64,000 nucleotides of DNA, from NCBI GenBank assembly GCA_024529925.1, contig JAFEUB010000729.1, forward strand, positions 77,001 through 141,000, in the 5' to 3' direction. Below are positions 46,301 to 61,100 of this stretch, one piece after another. The translations under genes were made by a program, and so were the position numbers. This stretch comes from Ophthalmolycus amberensis. Taxonomy: Eukaryota; Chordata; Actinopteri; Perciformes; Zoarcidae. Each line of letters begins with the position of its first letter. The stretch's first letter is position 1. The notes under the pieces were generated by a model. The model was given only the letters and a program-made list of their open reading frames with translations, did not search any database and was not told where the DNA came from.

Positions 46301-46778
46301 ATGGATAATTGTGCAAAAACAGTGATCCCCCAAATCAAACTGAAGCTGACATTTTCAATTGAGTTACTTTCACTTTTTCCTTACGACCTCAGTAGGATTA
46401 GTAACATTAGAAATCTCCAGTGACATTAAAACACACTCTGGTAGTGTAGTGTACACATTTACACACTGGTCAGAAAGGAGAGAGGATTCATTTAAACATG
46501 GGACATCAAACCTTTCAAATGTACCGACCAAAATATGTATAAAATGTCAAAAATAGCCAAGTACCAGAGGGCTTGACTACATATTGGTTAAGAAGACATT
46601 TCATTTCTCATCTCTAGTATTTCTAATATTTCCCACATTGAGATATTTCCTGATTTATGAGGCAAAGTTCTGAATCAGATTTGACTGGTGCATATAAAAA
46701 GTTAGTTTGGTATGTTGTAGAAAACAGGAAAAATCTGTTAAAATGAAGGCATTGAGAAAAGTGCAGGTACCAAGGATA

Positions 46779-46829
<51 letters not shown>

Positions 46830-49800
46830 TGTGACTTGTTAGTGGTGAGTCCGGAGCGGGGAAGACAGAAAGCACCAAACTCATCCTGCAGTTCCTGGCA
46901 GCCATCAGCGGTCAACACTCCTGGATAGAACAGCAGGTCCTGGAGGCCAACCCTATACTAGAAGGTGGGAACACACACACACACTTAGGTCCACTTAGGT
47001 TGAACTCTGGGACAAGATGATGAAATGTTGAGGTCACCTAGTGATGTGTGCATACCATTTGTATTTACAGGTGTACTTTATGTCCGAGCAGGTGATAGAA
47101 ATATGTTACCTGTCGATCCCGCTCTCCAGGGGGACGAGAGACGGATGCAGGCCTTATTTACACTCTGATCCAGCACAGTGTGAATGCCTCAGCTAAAAGA
47201 AAAACAACATCTCACCAAGCTACATGCATCTATGTCTCAGTCTCCTCTTAAACTCTTTAGGTTCTCCGTCATGGAACCTTATGAAAGCAGACGAGCATAC
47301 ACATTAACACTAGACGGCAACCTCCGGTTCTGAAAAGTGAAGCCGATCAGGGATCTTAAACCTGCATTCTCTCTAGTGTCCAGCAGGGGGCGACTCCTCT
47401 GGTTGTATAGAAGTCTATGAGAGAATGACTCTACTTCTCTCTTGATTTATTCCCTCAGTAAACATTGTAAACATGAGTTTATGGTCTCAATCTCTAGTTT
47501 CAAGTCATCTTCAATACAGCATGATGTTCATTTAGTAAATTATTGTCCATTTAGAGTCAAACAGACCATAAAGCAGAGTACGCTTTAGGGCGGGGCTACA
47601 TTGTGATTGACAGGTTGCTACCAGAGCCGTGCATCTCTACGTCACTCCTCCACAGTCCAAATAACATGGTCACTACCGGTCACTGGTTGCAAAAAAAATC
47701 ACAGATGGCGACGGCCAAAATCAAAGATGATAATGGCCACAAACCAGTGGGTGACATAACGACAACTACCAGGTACATCCACTTCTAATGTTCAGTCTTT
47801 ACACACAAGTAAGAAAGGATAGAGGACAGAGTCTTGAACCTCAACTGTATCTTAAACACAAAGTGTCAAGTTGTTTTTTACAGGTCTCGATCTGGTATTA
47901 AAATGTATGTTCCTTCGAAAATGTTATTTTATATGAAACCCCATGTAATGAAAATACACACAGAAGTACACACCTGCAGCTGGGTTATCCTTGCGTCCAT
48001 ATGACATCATCGTCACTGGTTTGTCTTCCAGCCTTTGGCAACGCTAAAACCATCCGCAACGACAACTCGTCTCGTTTTGGGAAATACATCGACATCCATT
48101 TCAACAAGAGAGGAGCCATAGAGGGAGCCAAGATCGAGCAATACCTGCTGGAGAAATCCAGAGTCTGCCGACAGGTACGGCACACAACGATAACACCTGT
48201 CCACCTGCTCACACGTTAAACTCCTCAGGATCCAAATAACCTAAACATCCTGAACCTTTTTCAGCCCAACTTTCTGCTTAAATGTCCCTTTGTGGTTCAT
48301 TTAATGAGAGGATGCCTTTAGACATTCACATGCTAACATTAGCATGCTAAAGTTAAGATGCTAAGGTGAGTGTGCTAACCTTTGCACACTTTGAAAGACA
48401 CACTGTGAGGATTTTTCAATAATCTTTCTGCAGGTTATAAAGTAGCAAAGAAAGAATAATCAGTAATATCTAGATACAAATACACACACGTAGAATTATT
48501 TACTATATTTTGATTGTTGTATTTTATGTTAGTCTTTTATGGTCTTTTCTTCCATTTCCCTCTTTACATATCACGTTAGTGTTTGTGTATATACGTACAT
48601 AACATTTTATACTTTAATATATTATTATATATGTATATAATCATACTTATACATAAAAAACGTATACATACTTATATATTATAACAGTATTGTATTGGAT
48701 ATATTGTATATTTCTGTTTTTTAATGTCATCTCATATTTTTTCATTTTCTTATTTTATTTTGACTACCTTCAAATAGTTATGCATCGGTGGTTTCCCCTC
48801 TCAGCCCGTGTGCTGCTGTAATGTGAATTTAATGTTCGCTCTCTGCAGGCCCGTGATGAGAGGAACTACCACGTCTTCTACTGCATGCTGAAGGGCATGA
48901 CTGCAGAGGAGAAGAGGAAACTGGGTCTGAGCAAGGCCACCGACTACACCTACCTGACCATGGTGAGTACTCCCCTCCATCCTCGGGTGAGCTGTGCCGG
49001 TCACGTCGTTAGCAACGGCTAGCTGCTGCAGCAGTTGAGACTTTGACCTTTCGCCGTGAACGGTCACTCGAGTATCAGGACATTGAAACGCTCAGTGAGT
49101 GCACAACAACAAACAGCTTCACCCTTAAACACTGACAAAACAGAGATGATGAGAAGTTGAGATACTTCTTCCAGCTCTACTACGAGTTTGATAACAGAGA
49201 AGGTTTCAGGGATGTAAAACGTGTTATGTTTTGTCCTTTACAGTCAAACAGCAAGGAAACAAACAGCTATAACTGAAATATAAAAGCACAAAATACTCAA
49301 TACAATTGGATGACATTTAATATTTGATCGCCACAAAGAGTCCCTCTTTCTCTCTGTTTCTCTGCAGGGTAACTGTATAGTTTGTGATGGCCGAGACGAC
49401 ATGAAAGAGTACTCCAACATCCGCTCTGCAATGAAGGTACTTATTAAAACCACACACTGATCATAGTACAGCAAAGAGACATTAGCTCCAGGTGTAACTT
49501 TAGAGCTTTAGTAGCTACTTAAAGTCAAATAATACTCTTAAAAAGCTTGGCTGTGAAAGACACTGAAATAATCGCCTGTGCTCTGTTCTGCAGGTGCTGA
49601 TGTTCACAGACAAAGAGAACTGGGAGATTACTAAACTGCTGGCTGCTATATTACACATGGGGAACCTCAGATATGAAGGTAAAGTCAGAAGGATTCTTGG
49701 TGAATTTTACAACAGTGTATGAGTTTGTTGCTGCTCTGGTATGTTTCCTTGTTCGGTCTTCCAGTTTGTTGCGTTGAATACCAGTCGACACTATTCAGGA

Positions 49801-50192
49801 CTGGAAAGAGATTTGCGAGCTTTTTAAGGTTCAGAAAACGATTTATCTATATTTTAATCCACAGTTAATATTGTCCTAAAACGACACAGTCGAATTTGTA
49901 GTAAGTAGGTAGTAATAAGTTCTCTTTGTATCTAAAAACAAGCAGAAAGTATCAGATGTCTATTACAAAGGAAATACAAGATATTTTGGTTGTTGCAACA
50001 CAGAGGTTTACAAAGCATTTCCAGTTTTAGTTATTCTAGCATTATTATGGTCGAGCAGTATAACCGTCCCCAACATTGAGTGAGCCGCTTGTTGACCTTT
50101 GACCCTGCAGCTCGTACCTACGACAACCTGGATGCCTGCGAGGTCGTCCGGAGCCCTCACCTCACCACTGCTGCTACGCTGCTGGAGGTGAC

Positions 50193-50235
<43 letters not shown>

Positions 50236-53200
50236 CGGTCAATCTGTTTCAGTAACGGCAGGTTCATCCATATGCTCTCTACAGTATAAGTGGGTGGTTT
50301 AGACACACAAAAGGAAGAATATCCTGTTCAAAGCTCTCCGCTACAGACAATCCACAATACAAAATATCATAACCAATTAATTAAAACCTGTGCTGCACTG
50401 TGCCTCTGTATTATGAAATAAAGTAAAATAAATATCATGCTATATATACACAAATGATTCAAGGCCCTCTGGGTTTGTACCCTTGAGGCCCGGCTACTTT
50501 TCAAATCACTGGCAAATCAAAAACCTTTGGAAAATACCTGTGACCTCAGGTCAGCTAACATTTTGATTCAGGCAATTTGGTGCACCTTTACAATAATCAA
50601 TATCCAAACATTGTATCTTTCATTTTAGCATGACTTCTAGAGGATGACTTGAGGTTGAATTATCTAACCATTAAAGAAAGACTAGAGATGGCTTTAAGCA
50701 AACCAAACCTGCATCACGAGTAATCACATTACCTCATCTCTGGCACTGCACCATGTACTCTTTTGCAAATCTACTACTTTTGTAATGTCTTCATGTATTT
50801 TACTGTATTGCGTTGTATTGTGCTGTACAGTACAGTGTTGTACTGTAGTGTTGTTGTAATGAAAATTTGCTCTCAAGCTAACTCTGGCACATTTACATTG
50901 AGGTGGAAACTGAAATGTTGATGAATGTGCACTGTCCTTGGTGAATATATAAATAATACTGAAGGAGATGAAACAGTGTGTGTATGTGTGTGTTCAGGTG
51001 GATGGTAAGGACCTGATGAACTGTCTGACCAGCCGAACTCTGATCACCAGAGGAGAGACCGTCTCCACCCCACTCAGCATGGAACAAGCTCTGGACGTAC
51101 GGGACGCTTTCGTTAAGGTGAAACACTTGATCATTCAAACCGCTTTTTAGTCATCTTTTCTTCACACATGACCTTAAATATAAGGCGAAAAACAATATCC
51201 ATTACAGGAGGTTACAGGTGCACTGTGGAGTTTTCTACCGCGTTGAATGAACTTCCTTCAGCATAAAACATTTTTGAAAGCAAATAGTTTAAGTATTTTA
51301 AGTCCTATTTTTTATACCCATGTTTACGAGCTAAAGTTCTTCTTCTCTGCCTTTAGTGGCATTTGGCTGCGTTTCTGAGCGCATCATCACCACCTGTAGA
51401 TCACTGGTTTGAAAACATTTGTAGGGATGTGAATTCTAAGGCCAAAAAACACCCCAAATACTTCATAGTGCTACTTGAGGTCCAAAACTCTGCCGGTCTT
51501 TAAAGTATTACGGTGACTTGACTTGTGTGTGTGTGTGTGTGTGTGTGCAGGGAATTTACGGCCGCTTGTTTGTGTGGATCGTGGAGAAGATCAACGCGGC
51601 CATTTACAAGCCGATGCCCTCACAGCCCAAAGCTCTCAGACGCTCCATCGGACTGCTGGACATCTTCGGCTTTGAGAACTTCACTGTCAACAGGTACAGC
51701 ACGCCCCCAGAGACCAGCACTCAGACCTGACACAGACAGGGCAGTAACATGACCAGCTGATCTCATTAGCATCAGAAGGATTTCCTTTCATTCTCTTCTC
51801 ATTTGTTTCTCCGTATCATCTTGGTCCCGTTAGTTTTCCTCCTCTCGTGTTTGTTGATCAGATGCAGCGTGTTTGACTGTTTGGTATTTGTCTAGTTCCC
51901 CATTTCCTTCTTCAACATTCGGTAAATGATTATGAAATGAATGATCGCATGAATACATTGTGTAAAATATATATTTGTGAATAAAGAAATGATTGAAACT
52001 CAACATAATACTAAACTTTAATAATCAGCATCTTTATTTTCACATTGAAGAGTTTTATAGGACCAATCATATGTATGTTGCATTTGATCTAGATAGATTT
52101 TAGTTGTGACCAGTTGTGTATCAACTTGAAAAGAAGCTGTTTGTCCATCTGGCCTCTTACAATGTGAATAAATGTCAAGTTAAACTTCTTCCTCTCACCC
52201 ACGCTTCCTGACTTGAAGAGCCACTGAGTGCAACGTAATTTTCTCTCGTTGCTTCTCGCCCCTCCGTCCCGCAGCTTTGAGCAGCTGTGCATCAACTTCG
52301 CCAACGAGAACCTGCAGCAGTTCTTCGTCCGGCACGTCTTCAAGCTGGAGCAGGAGGAGTACAACCTGGAGAACATCAACTGGCAGCACATCGAGTTCAC
52401 CGACAACCAGGACGCCCTGGACATGATCGCCATCAAACCCATGAACATCATCTCGCTCATCGACGAGGAGAGCCGCTTCCCCAAGGTACGCGCGCTCGGG
52501 TGGTTGGATGGTGGGACGCAGATAAGCGACCAACCGAGCACCCTGCCGCTCTCTCCTTCCTTTTTAGAGACTGCAGAAACGTGAGCTGCTGAGTGTAAAT
52601 CCGCGGTATCGCTGTTCGCCTCGCTCAGAGGCCGTCCTCACCATAATAACACTACTTTAGGAGGGAGGTCAGACGGCAGCTGGCAGTACCACGGGTCTGC
52701 ACTTTGCGGCTCACTTCACAGCAGTTTCACAAGCGTGTGTGAGAACTACGGTGGCCTTGAGGTCATTCAAAAACACAAAAGGCCTCTCTTTGGAGCCAGT
52801 GTTTGGTTTGTCCCTTCTGGGCTACTGTAGAAACATGGCGGAGGACTCAGTGAAGTAAACCTGCTCCCTATGTAGATGTGAAGGACTCATTCTTAGTTTC
52901 AGGTGATACGCTTCAGAAAACATAGTTATGAATATTATATTTCAATCTGCCAGTAGATCCCCTGAAATGCCGCACACTGGCCCTTTAAGTAAATGTACAA
53001 ATGTATGAGCACCCAAATCCACTGTGGATTATTTTTGGTCCATTTACAGGCACTGTTATTTAACAAAGTCATTTTAGAGGAATAATCAGATTGACTTCAC
53101 ATATAGTCAGTATCTTCTAAACACCTTTGCGATGAGACGTTCAAACTTTTAGATTTCATGGAAACAGTGTTGCTGTCGGGAAGCAGATCATTTACATGAT

Positions 53201-54151
53201 TCACCATCACTTGATGGTGAATCATGTAAATTCTCACTTTAGCTTTGCTGCGTATATATTCTTGAATGTTTATTGTTGTAGATAAAATACTTATTAAAGT
53301 AGCTACAGTCAGTATTTTTTTTAATAATGATGTGTCAAATTACAAAGTCAAAGTTGTCTCCTTCAGTGATAAACCTACAGAGAGTTATCAGCTGAATCTA
53401 CGGCTCCTCTCGGCTTTACGGAATTCTATATTGCGTTTCAGCTCTTTATTTATCTGTGTGGCACCAAACTTTCTTCGGGTTCACTCTCAGCACTCTCGTA
53501 GTGTCGTTTATGGAGAAGAAGCTGTAAAAGGTCACTGTACTATAGCTGCTCAGCAGAAAACACAGACAGAGTTAGACACTAGCTGGTGAGCATTTAGCAG
53601 CTAAAGAGACAGATGTTTCCCTCTGGAGTTGGTGGAGACCAAAACCAGAGCTAAAAGAGAGTAAATGTCACACATCAACTTAGAAGGTGTTACCGTCAAC
53701 TTCACCAGGGGCTTTGAATATGAAAATGTGTCTTTTTGTTTCCGTCTCTGTGTGTCCTGCAGGGCACGGACACCACCATGCTGAACAAGCTGAACCACCA
53801 GCACAAGCTCAACACATACTACATCCCTCCAAAGAACAACCACGAGACCCAGTTTGGCATCCAGCACTTTGCTGGAGTGGTTTACTACGAAACCAGAGGT
53901 CAGAGTCACTTCAGACGCACCAGGAGGAGACAATGAGAATGTTCCTGTGTTACCGTGGGAACATATTAGATATTTAATGAAGCCAGTTTGATGTGTTTCC
54001 TTCTGTTCTATCTACTTATGGTATTATTATGTATTATTGAGCACGTGTTGTGTGTTTTTGTTTCATATTTGCTGAGATAGCTGATGATGCAAAACATATG
54101 TTATCGATGATTACATGCATCTGTGCTTGTTTATTATGTGCACGCTCTGAC

Positions 54152-54190
<39 letters not shown>

Positions 54191-57100
54191 TGCAGGCTTC
54201 CTGGAGAAGAACAGAGACACTTTATACGGTGACATCATCCAGCTGGTTCACTCCTCCAAGAACAAGTTCATCAAACAGATCTTCCAGGCTGATGTCGCTA
54301 TGGTAACGGATACTCACACACGTGCGCACACACACACACACACACACACGCACACACTATTGTCAAACAAGCACGAGCGCTGACAGTGAAAGTCCTTTTC
54401 TGATTTTACTGTTTTTTGCACTGCGCTTTACTAAGATATATTCAAACATACTTTTTTATATGATCTTTTGGTGAAGTTGCATTAATCACTACCAGGGGGG
54501 AGACATTTTGTCTTCACTAGGAATACAAATAATTTAGCAGAATGTATAGATCAGGCTTCAAGGATTGAGGTGACATGTTGTCGGGTTGAACCGAATAGAT
54601 TCTAGCTGAAATGTTTTGATCCTGGTTCGATCATGTGACGCACTATAAAAGTACCATATAAATTGTAAACAATACTCAGATATGCTTTACATAAAAATAA
54701 ATATTAGTTATATTAGTTTCTGGGGATTTCTCATTGCAACGTTTGGTACACTTAGATTTATTTTGACTGGAAGTGTCTAACGTGACATATTGTCATTTAG
54801 TTTCCCACTGTGACCACTAGAGGGCAGTACACACCCATGTTTCTAAATACACTCACGTCATTGTGAGCTCAAAAATAGTCAAAACACACAGAAACCACAC
54901 TATACAACATTTCACTTCACTATACTTTAACTACATTTTGCTGAAACATACTTTTACATAAGTAAGGTTTTGAAAAAAGGATTTTTACTTTTAGTGGAGT
55001 ATTATGCAAATGTTTCTAATTTTTGCTTTAAAATATATAGAATAGAAAACATAGAATTTTCTCACGATTGACGAATCAACTTTTAATTGATAAAGTTGTT
55101 CTGGCTTCACTTTTAATTTCAACTCTGAACCTGCAACGTCAGCCTCACAAAGACTTTTATATTTAGAGACGGAAAGAGGAGAAAGGTTAGTCAGAGCTCA
55201 GGAAGAGAGAAAGGAGTCCTCATTGTTTCTGACCATGACACTTTCTGTGATGTCTCACTGTGTGTGTGTGTGTGTGTGTGTGTGCGTGCACGTGTGTGTG
55301 TGTGTGTTTAGGGGGCAGAGACCAGGAAGCGTTCGCCCACTCTGAGCAGTCAGTTTAAGAGATCTCTGGAGCTGCTGATGAGAACTCTGAGTGTTTGTCA
55401 GCCTTTCTTCGTTCGCTGCATCAAACCCAACGAGTACAAGAAATCCATGGTGAGTGTCGGCACTCTGTATCCAAATAGAACACCGTAGAATAAGTTTACT
55501 TTGAATGGATTTTAGTTGACAAGCAGTGCAATATAAATAGAACCACTTGGTTACTGTCGACTGGCTCTGCAGCAGCTGGAAAGCAAAACATTTCTCAGCA
55601 AGTTCTCTAACTGTGTTAAGAATGAATTTTGGGGTGGACAAAATAATGTAAACACATTAAATCTAATAATATCTTAATTCATATTTCAAAGGCAAACAGT
55701 CGTAAATTGAAGCAAATTAATATTTACAGTATTTAATATTTACATGTTTTTAAACTTTGTGTTGAAGCTGTTTTTGATCAAAATGATTTCCTCCACACGT
55801 TGTACTTCTTCCTGTTATTTTGTCCAAGCCTGCGGACAGATGGTTGATCGGTTCTGAACTCAGGCTGCAGTGTCGCAAAATTTGGGAAAAACATTGAAAT
55901 ATATTTTAATGCACAAACGCTTAATTTTTAAGTTATTTGTAACCGAGGAGGTCATCAGTGTTTGTAATTGTTCATGTCACTAATATGAGGTTACAGAATG
56001 AAATGAATCCATAAAAAGTTTAACATGCTTTTATTTTGACCTTAATGTATTTTGACCATTGGAATAAATACTATTCATATATATTTCTAATCATAAACCT
56101 TTCAGACTTTTTACTTCGATAAATCAAACGGGGTGTTAAATGAAGTCAAATGTGCCCCAACAGTGTTTTCTCATCAATAACGTCTGTAAACATTGTTTAT
56201 TACTAAATATTCAAACATGGATTAAAACACCACGTGGAGTCCACTGATCATGTTCATCAAAACAAGTCAAGAGTCAATTAGTGCAAAGATGCATGAAAAA
56301 TAAAACATAATAGTGAATTAAAAATAAAGGAAGTTTAGAATTATAGCCTTTCTAAAGGAAAACTGATCACTCGTACATCAGTTGCTCCCCCGTTTTACTC
56401 CACTCTGTTCTTCATGCCTCCACAGTGAACGGAGAATCTCAAAAACAGAGAACAGTCTTGATGAGTACTTAAGCCGTGCTTAATACCAGCAAAACTATAT
56501 CCAAACCTTCGTTGACAAACTGTCACACCTCGTTCAGCATAAGAACAATAATGTGTCATTTATTTAAAGTGTATTTGTTTGGGGAGAAGTATGGAGCATA
56601 AACCAAAGCCACACAGCACAGCATTTATAGCCTGAGCTAATTTACAGTGCCCGTCCCTGATGGGTCTTTACAAATACATAAAACTGAACCACAGATACAC
56701 AAGAGACAAAACATTAACTTATCCAGTCGTGTGCTCGCTATTTCCCAAACATGCATTTCTGCTAAAAAACTGTCTTAAACCCTTTGTCACTCGTTTGTAG
56801 AGCGCCTGTGTTTTAAATAGTCAGGTTCTAGCAAAGATGCATGTGTTTGGGAAGTAGTGATAATAATACCGGAAAAATAAAACTTGGATTATAATGCACA
56901 AGCTGTGTGAGAGTTTGTATGAAGGTTCTGATGTAATTTTGCCGTTGTTAAACGCCGCCCCCATTTACTTCAACTCATCAAGACTTCTCTTCTTCTTTAT
57001 AGTTCCAGTAATGGAGAGAGCAATGTACAGTAACAAGAAGGATTCAAATCAAATCCCTCACATTTGATAGGACCACTAAAAGAACCTCCCTAGTTGCAGA

Positions 57101-57903
57101 TTGATTGATGGATGGATGTCGTGATATGATTGCTTACGTAAGCACTCTTCATATTTAGTTGAACAGGAAGCAAAGATGATTCGATTTTAAATTGTTAAAT
57201 CGGTGCCCTTTCATCTATAGTCCTTCACCTCTAACAAGGAGTTTGAGATGACGACCTTTAACCCCCATCAGGCTTAGCTGTGTATTTTTACTCAACACCT
57301 GAGGTGTCAGCTGATTTTGGAGGTCAGTAAACTCGCCCTTCCTGTCACAGTGTTTGTGTCTGTAGTTGTTTGACAGGGAGCTGTGTGTGCGTCAGCTGAG
57401 GTACTCGGGCATGATGGAGACCATCCGCATCCGCCGCGCAGGATACCCCATCCGCTACACCTTCGTGGAGTTCGTCGACCGCTACCGGGTGCTCATGCCT
57501 GGAGTCAAACCGGCGTACAAACAGGTAGAGTGTGAGTGTGTGTGTGTGTTGTTTATTTGTTGTTTAATATGTAAGGATATAAGTCCATTTTTTGGGGAAT
57601 ATTCTGTTTGAAAAAGTAGGGGTTGTCTCACGAGACAATCATGTGTTCACAACATCAGATATTGTTTTTGAATGGAGAGAGTACCGATTGTTTTTAGCCT
57701 CAGTGTTGCTCGGCCAGCGAGTTCCTTCAAGTCAGTTTAATGTGCTATAATAAGTGAAATAAAAATGAGGACAAAGTTTTCAAATGCAGAAGCAGACTGT
57801 GAACTGAATCATCTGCCAAGCAGTCAGCAAGTAACACTGTCACAGATTTATTAGGATTTAAACCCACATCGCACCAAACAACTGAGGCCAAATCAGACAG
57901 GAA

Positions 57904-57951
<48 letters not shown>

Positions 57952-58102
57952 TTATTATGATCTGACGCCTGGAACAGATCAGATCAGATGACACCACATG
58001 TGTGACACTGTGTTTGGTCACCATGCAGTTTTTTTCCCACAATCCCAACAGTCTGTTTTCTTTGGACCCAGACATGTTTCCTGCCTCACTTTGCTGCTTT
58101 GG

Positions 58103-58150
<48 letters not shown>

Positions 58151-61100
58151 ACTTAATTAACAGTTTAGAATTAGTATTTGTCAGATTAGATTTATGATTC
58201 AGTTCAAGTTTTAGAATTTTTAAATACTTTCTCTGACTAAACTTAATTCATTTTAATTAATAATATTTGCCTATTAGGACACACAGATTTTTGGGAAAAG
58301 TTACAAAACCCAAAGTATTGAATTAATAAATACGTTAAATGGAGAAAAGCCAATTTTTTAGATATTAATCTTCCTTTCGAGATAAATAATGTTGAAAAAA
58401 TGTCAGCTAGTTTTTGGTTTAAGAACAAATTCCTGCAAATCCCATCAGCCTCAGCTGTACTTTGTACATTTTTAGTTAACATGGTCATGGTAATGAAGTC
58501 ACCCAGTGCAACAGTGTGACTCACTGATGTATTTTAATAGAGCTCTATGGAAGGTAGGGAGACGATATTTCAGGCTTTAATACACATTCATTGTTAGTGT
58601 TGGTCTTTTCATGAGAAAACTAATACTTATTATTCAACCTTATCATTGTGAGCATGTTAGCGTGCTAACTCTGAGCAGTCAGCTCAACGTCTCAGGGAGC
58701 ACACTCACAGTTCCAACATGTCAACCTGTTGTCGTGTCTCTCGTCCACCAGGAGGACCTGAGGGGAACCTGCCAGAGGATCGCTGAGGCGGTGCTCGGCA
58801 GAGACGATGACTGGAAGATGGGAAAGACCAAGATCTTCCTCAAGGTACGACTGCAGCAAAAGGCGGCTCCGCTCAATTCGGAGATCCGATGAACGATAAG
58901 ATGAAACAGCATGATGTGTGGGGGCAGCCTGGAGGAAAATAGAGTACAAGAAAATCCATAGCTGACCTTGAATTAAAAAAAAGAGACTTCACTATATTGG
59001 TGTGGTTTGAGTAAATCCTTCCAACAAGGAGCTCTTTGCTGTCATGACTGCTGGTATCAATCATCAATATCAGAAGCATTTTGTGCGGCCAAATTCTAAA
59101 ATAAGATGTCTTGCCAACTGTCAAATCCGTTCAATTCCAACAATGTGTACCAAGAAAATATCCCCCACAACATTTATACGACCAGCAGCAGCAGCAGTCT
59201 CTGGCCCTAACATCTGCATGGGGCAGCAGTTGTCGCGTATAGCGTACCAGCTAATGTTTTTCCATCGTCTACTGTCCACTTCTGGTTAGCCTGTTCCAGC
59301 CGTATAGCCGCGTTATCTTGTTCTTAGCCAACAAGAGGTGAACCTTTGGGTGCTTTTATGCATTGAGTTGCTGCCACATGATTGGCTATCTGCATTAATC
59401 AACAGGTGTAGCTATGAAGTGGCTGCTGAGCGTTTCACATTATTATCTCAGCCAGGCGTCGGCCTGGGTAGAGCAGGTTATGCCTTCGGTTTGTGTGTGT
59501 GACCGCGTGAGTCTGCGAGTCCGTGCTTCCGTGACTGTGAGTGAGCGTGCACCTCTGCGTCTGTCCATGGCTGATCTCGCATTCTGTTGCAATGTAAACT
59601 GCATCATATTTTGGGTGACCAGTTATGGCTGCATGCTCAAGGATCAGCAGTTTTATACTGCCATTGACTCCCTGCTCCTAACAGGCCCCAGGCCGGTAGG
59701 GGCCACTAGTGATAATACAGCTGAGTGCATCACCGACCTGCTCTTCTGAGTGCAGTTTTCTAGCTAATGAAGTTGTTTCTCTAAGCGTTCAACACATTAT
59801 ACAGAGAAAGACTTTGTTTGAACTGTTCAGCTGCAGCTTACTGGGAATAAACCAGTTCATCCCAGTAGTGAGGCTCTGTTGTGATCCAGTTCACATGCCT
59901 GCTGATGGGAAAGTGTGTGTGTTTCTGCTTCCTGCTGTGTGTGTGTGTGTGTGTGTGTGTGTCACAAGAGATGGTGAGAAAATAACCAAAGGTATTTAAG
60001 TTCCCATCAGGTGTGTATATGTTTCTGTGTGTGTTTAAACTTGATATGAGTATTATTATTGCATATGTGTGAATGTGTGTGTGTTTTGGTTTCCCGCCCA
60101 GTGAGGACAGATGTTGTCCAGAGGTCACTGGTAAGGCACATCCGTTAGCCGGTTGCCTCGGTGACACTGTCACTTCTTTCCCCAGAGGTTGAATGAAAAT
60201 ATCAGCTGACGATGATTTAGGCTCAGTTTGTTTTCACAGTGTGTGATTCTGATCGAGCGATGACGTGTTTACACACCAAATACGTTGAGTTTTGGAACAG
60301 TGTTCATCAAAGTCCCACAGTAGCACGAACTAACTAACCAATCGAGATTGCGGAAGACCAGCAACTCCTGTGTTCTGCAATGTAAAATTACTGTCTTTGT
60401 CAATGGAGTGTGGCGGCTTTGGAGAGAGCATAGAATAGATGCATTTAATGGCTTCAGTTCCACATCGGAAAGGTCTGTCAAGACTGGACTAGACTGTAAA
60501 GAGACAGCGTTGTTTTAAAGGCAAACTGTTATGTAGATAACAACAGATAACATTAAAAAAAACTGGTAAAACAGTGTGTGAAACAAAAAGTCCCATTAAT
60601 GAACCGGGTGAATCTACGGCTCCCGAGTTAGAGGAGGTTGGAGGAGACTTTTCTGTATCACGCCCCTGCCTTGTGTTTGAAGTTGATTATTCAGGTCTAT
60701 TTTCACACAAATGTCTCGGCTCCTCCGGATTCAAGGCTAATCTCTATCAGGCCTTACCGCTCGGCTGGACAGGAAGCAGAACAGGAAGTAGAAAGTGCAG
60801 GGGGGTTGAAGGCAGGGCAGTACCCACACTTCCTCCCACAGGACGGATGGACAGGAGAGGTTTATGGTCTGTTAGGTGTCGTGTTAGCAAACTGGGAAGC
60901 TGTCAGATCAAAGCATGTTGGGGGGAAAGTGCTGTAACTACAGTGTTTGGTTTAATGTGTCCTGACTTCAGAATGATTTTCCTGACTTTCAACAATTTGG
61001 GAAGGCGGATATATTTAACTATTGTTAGTGGAGTTACTCTGGGGTCGGGTGGGGGGCAATACTATACTGAAATATCTCAGCAACTATTGGATGGATTACT

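Noticed and set aside
52089..52541. 150-codon minus-strand frame
   Set aside because: Antisense shadow of myo7a exon 14.
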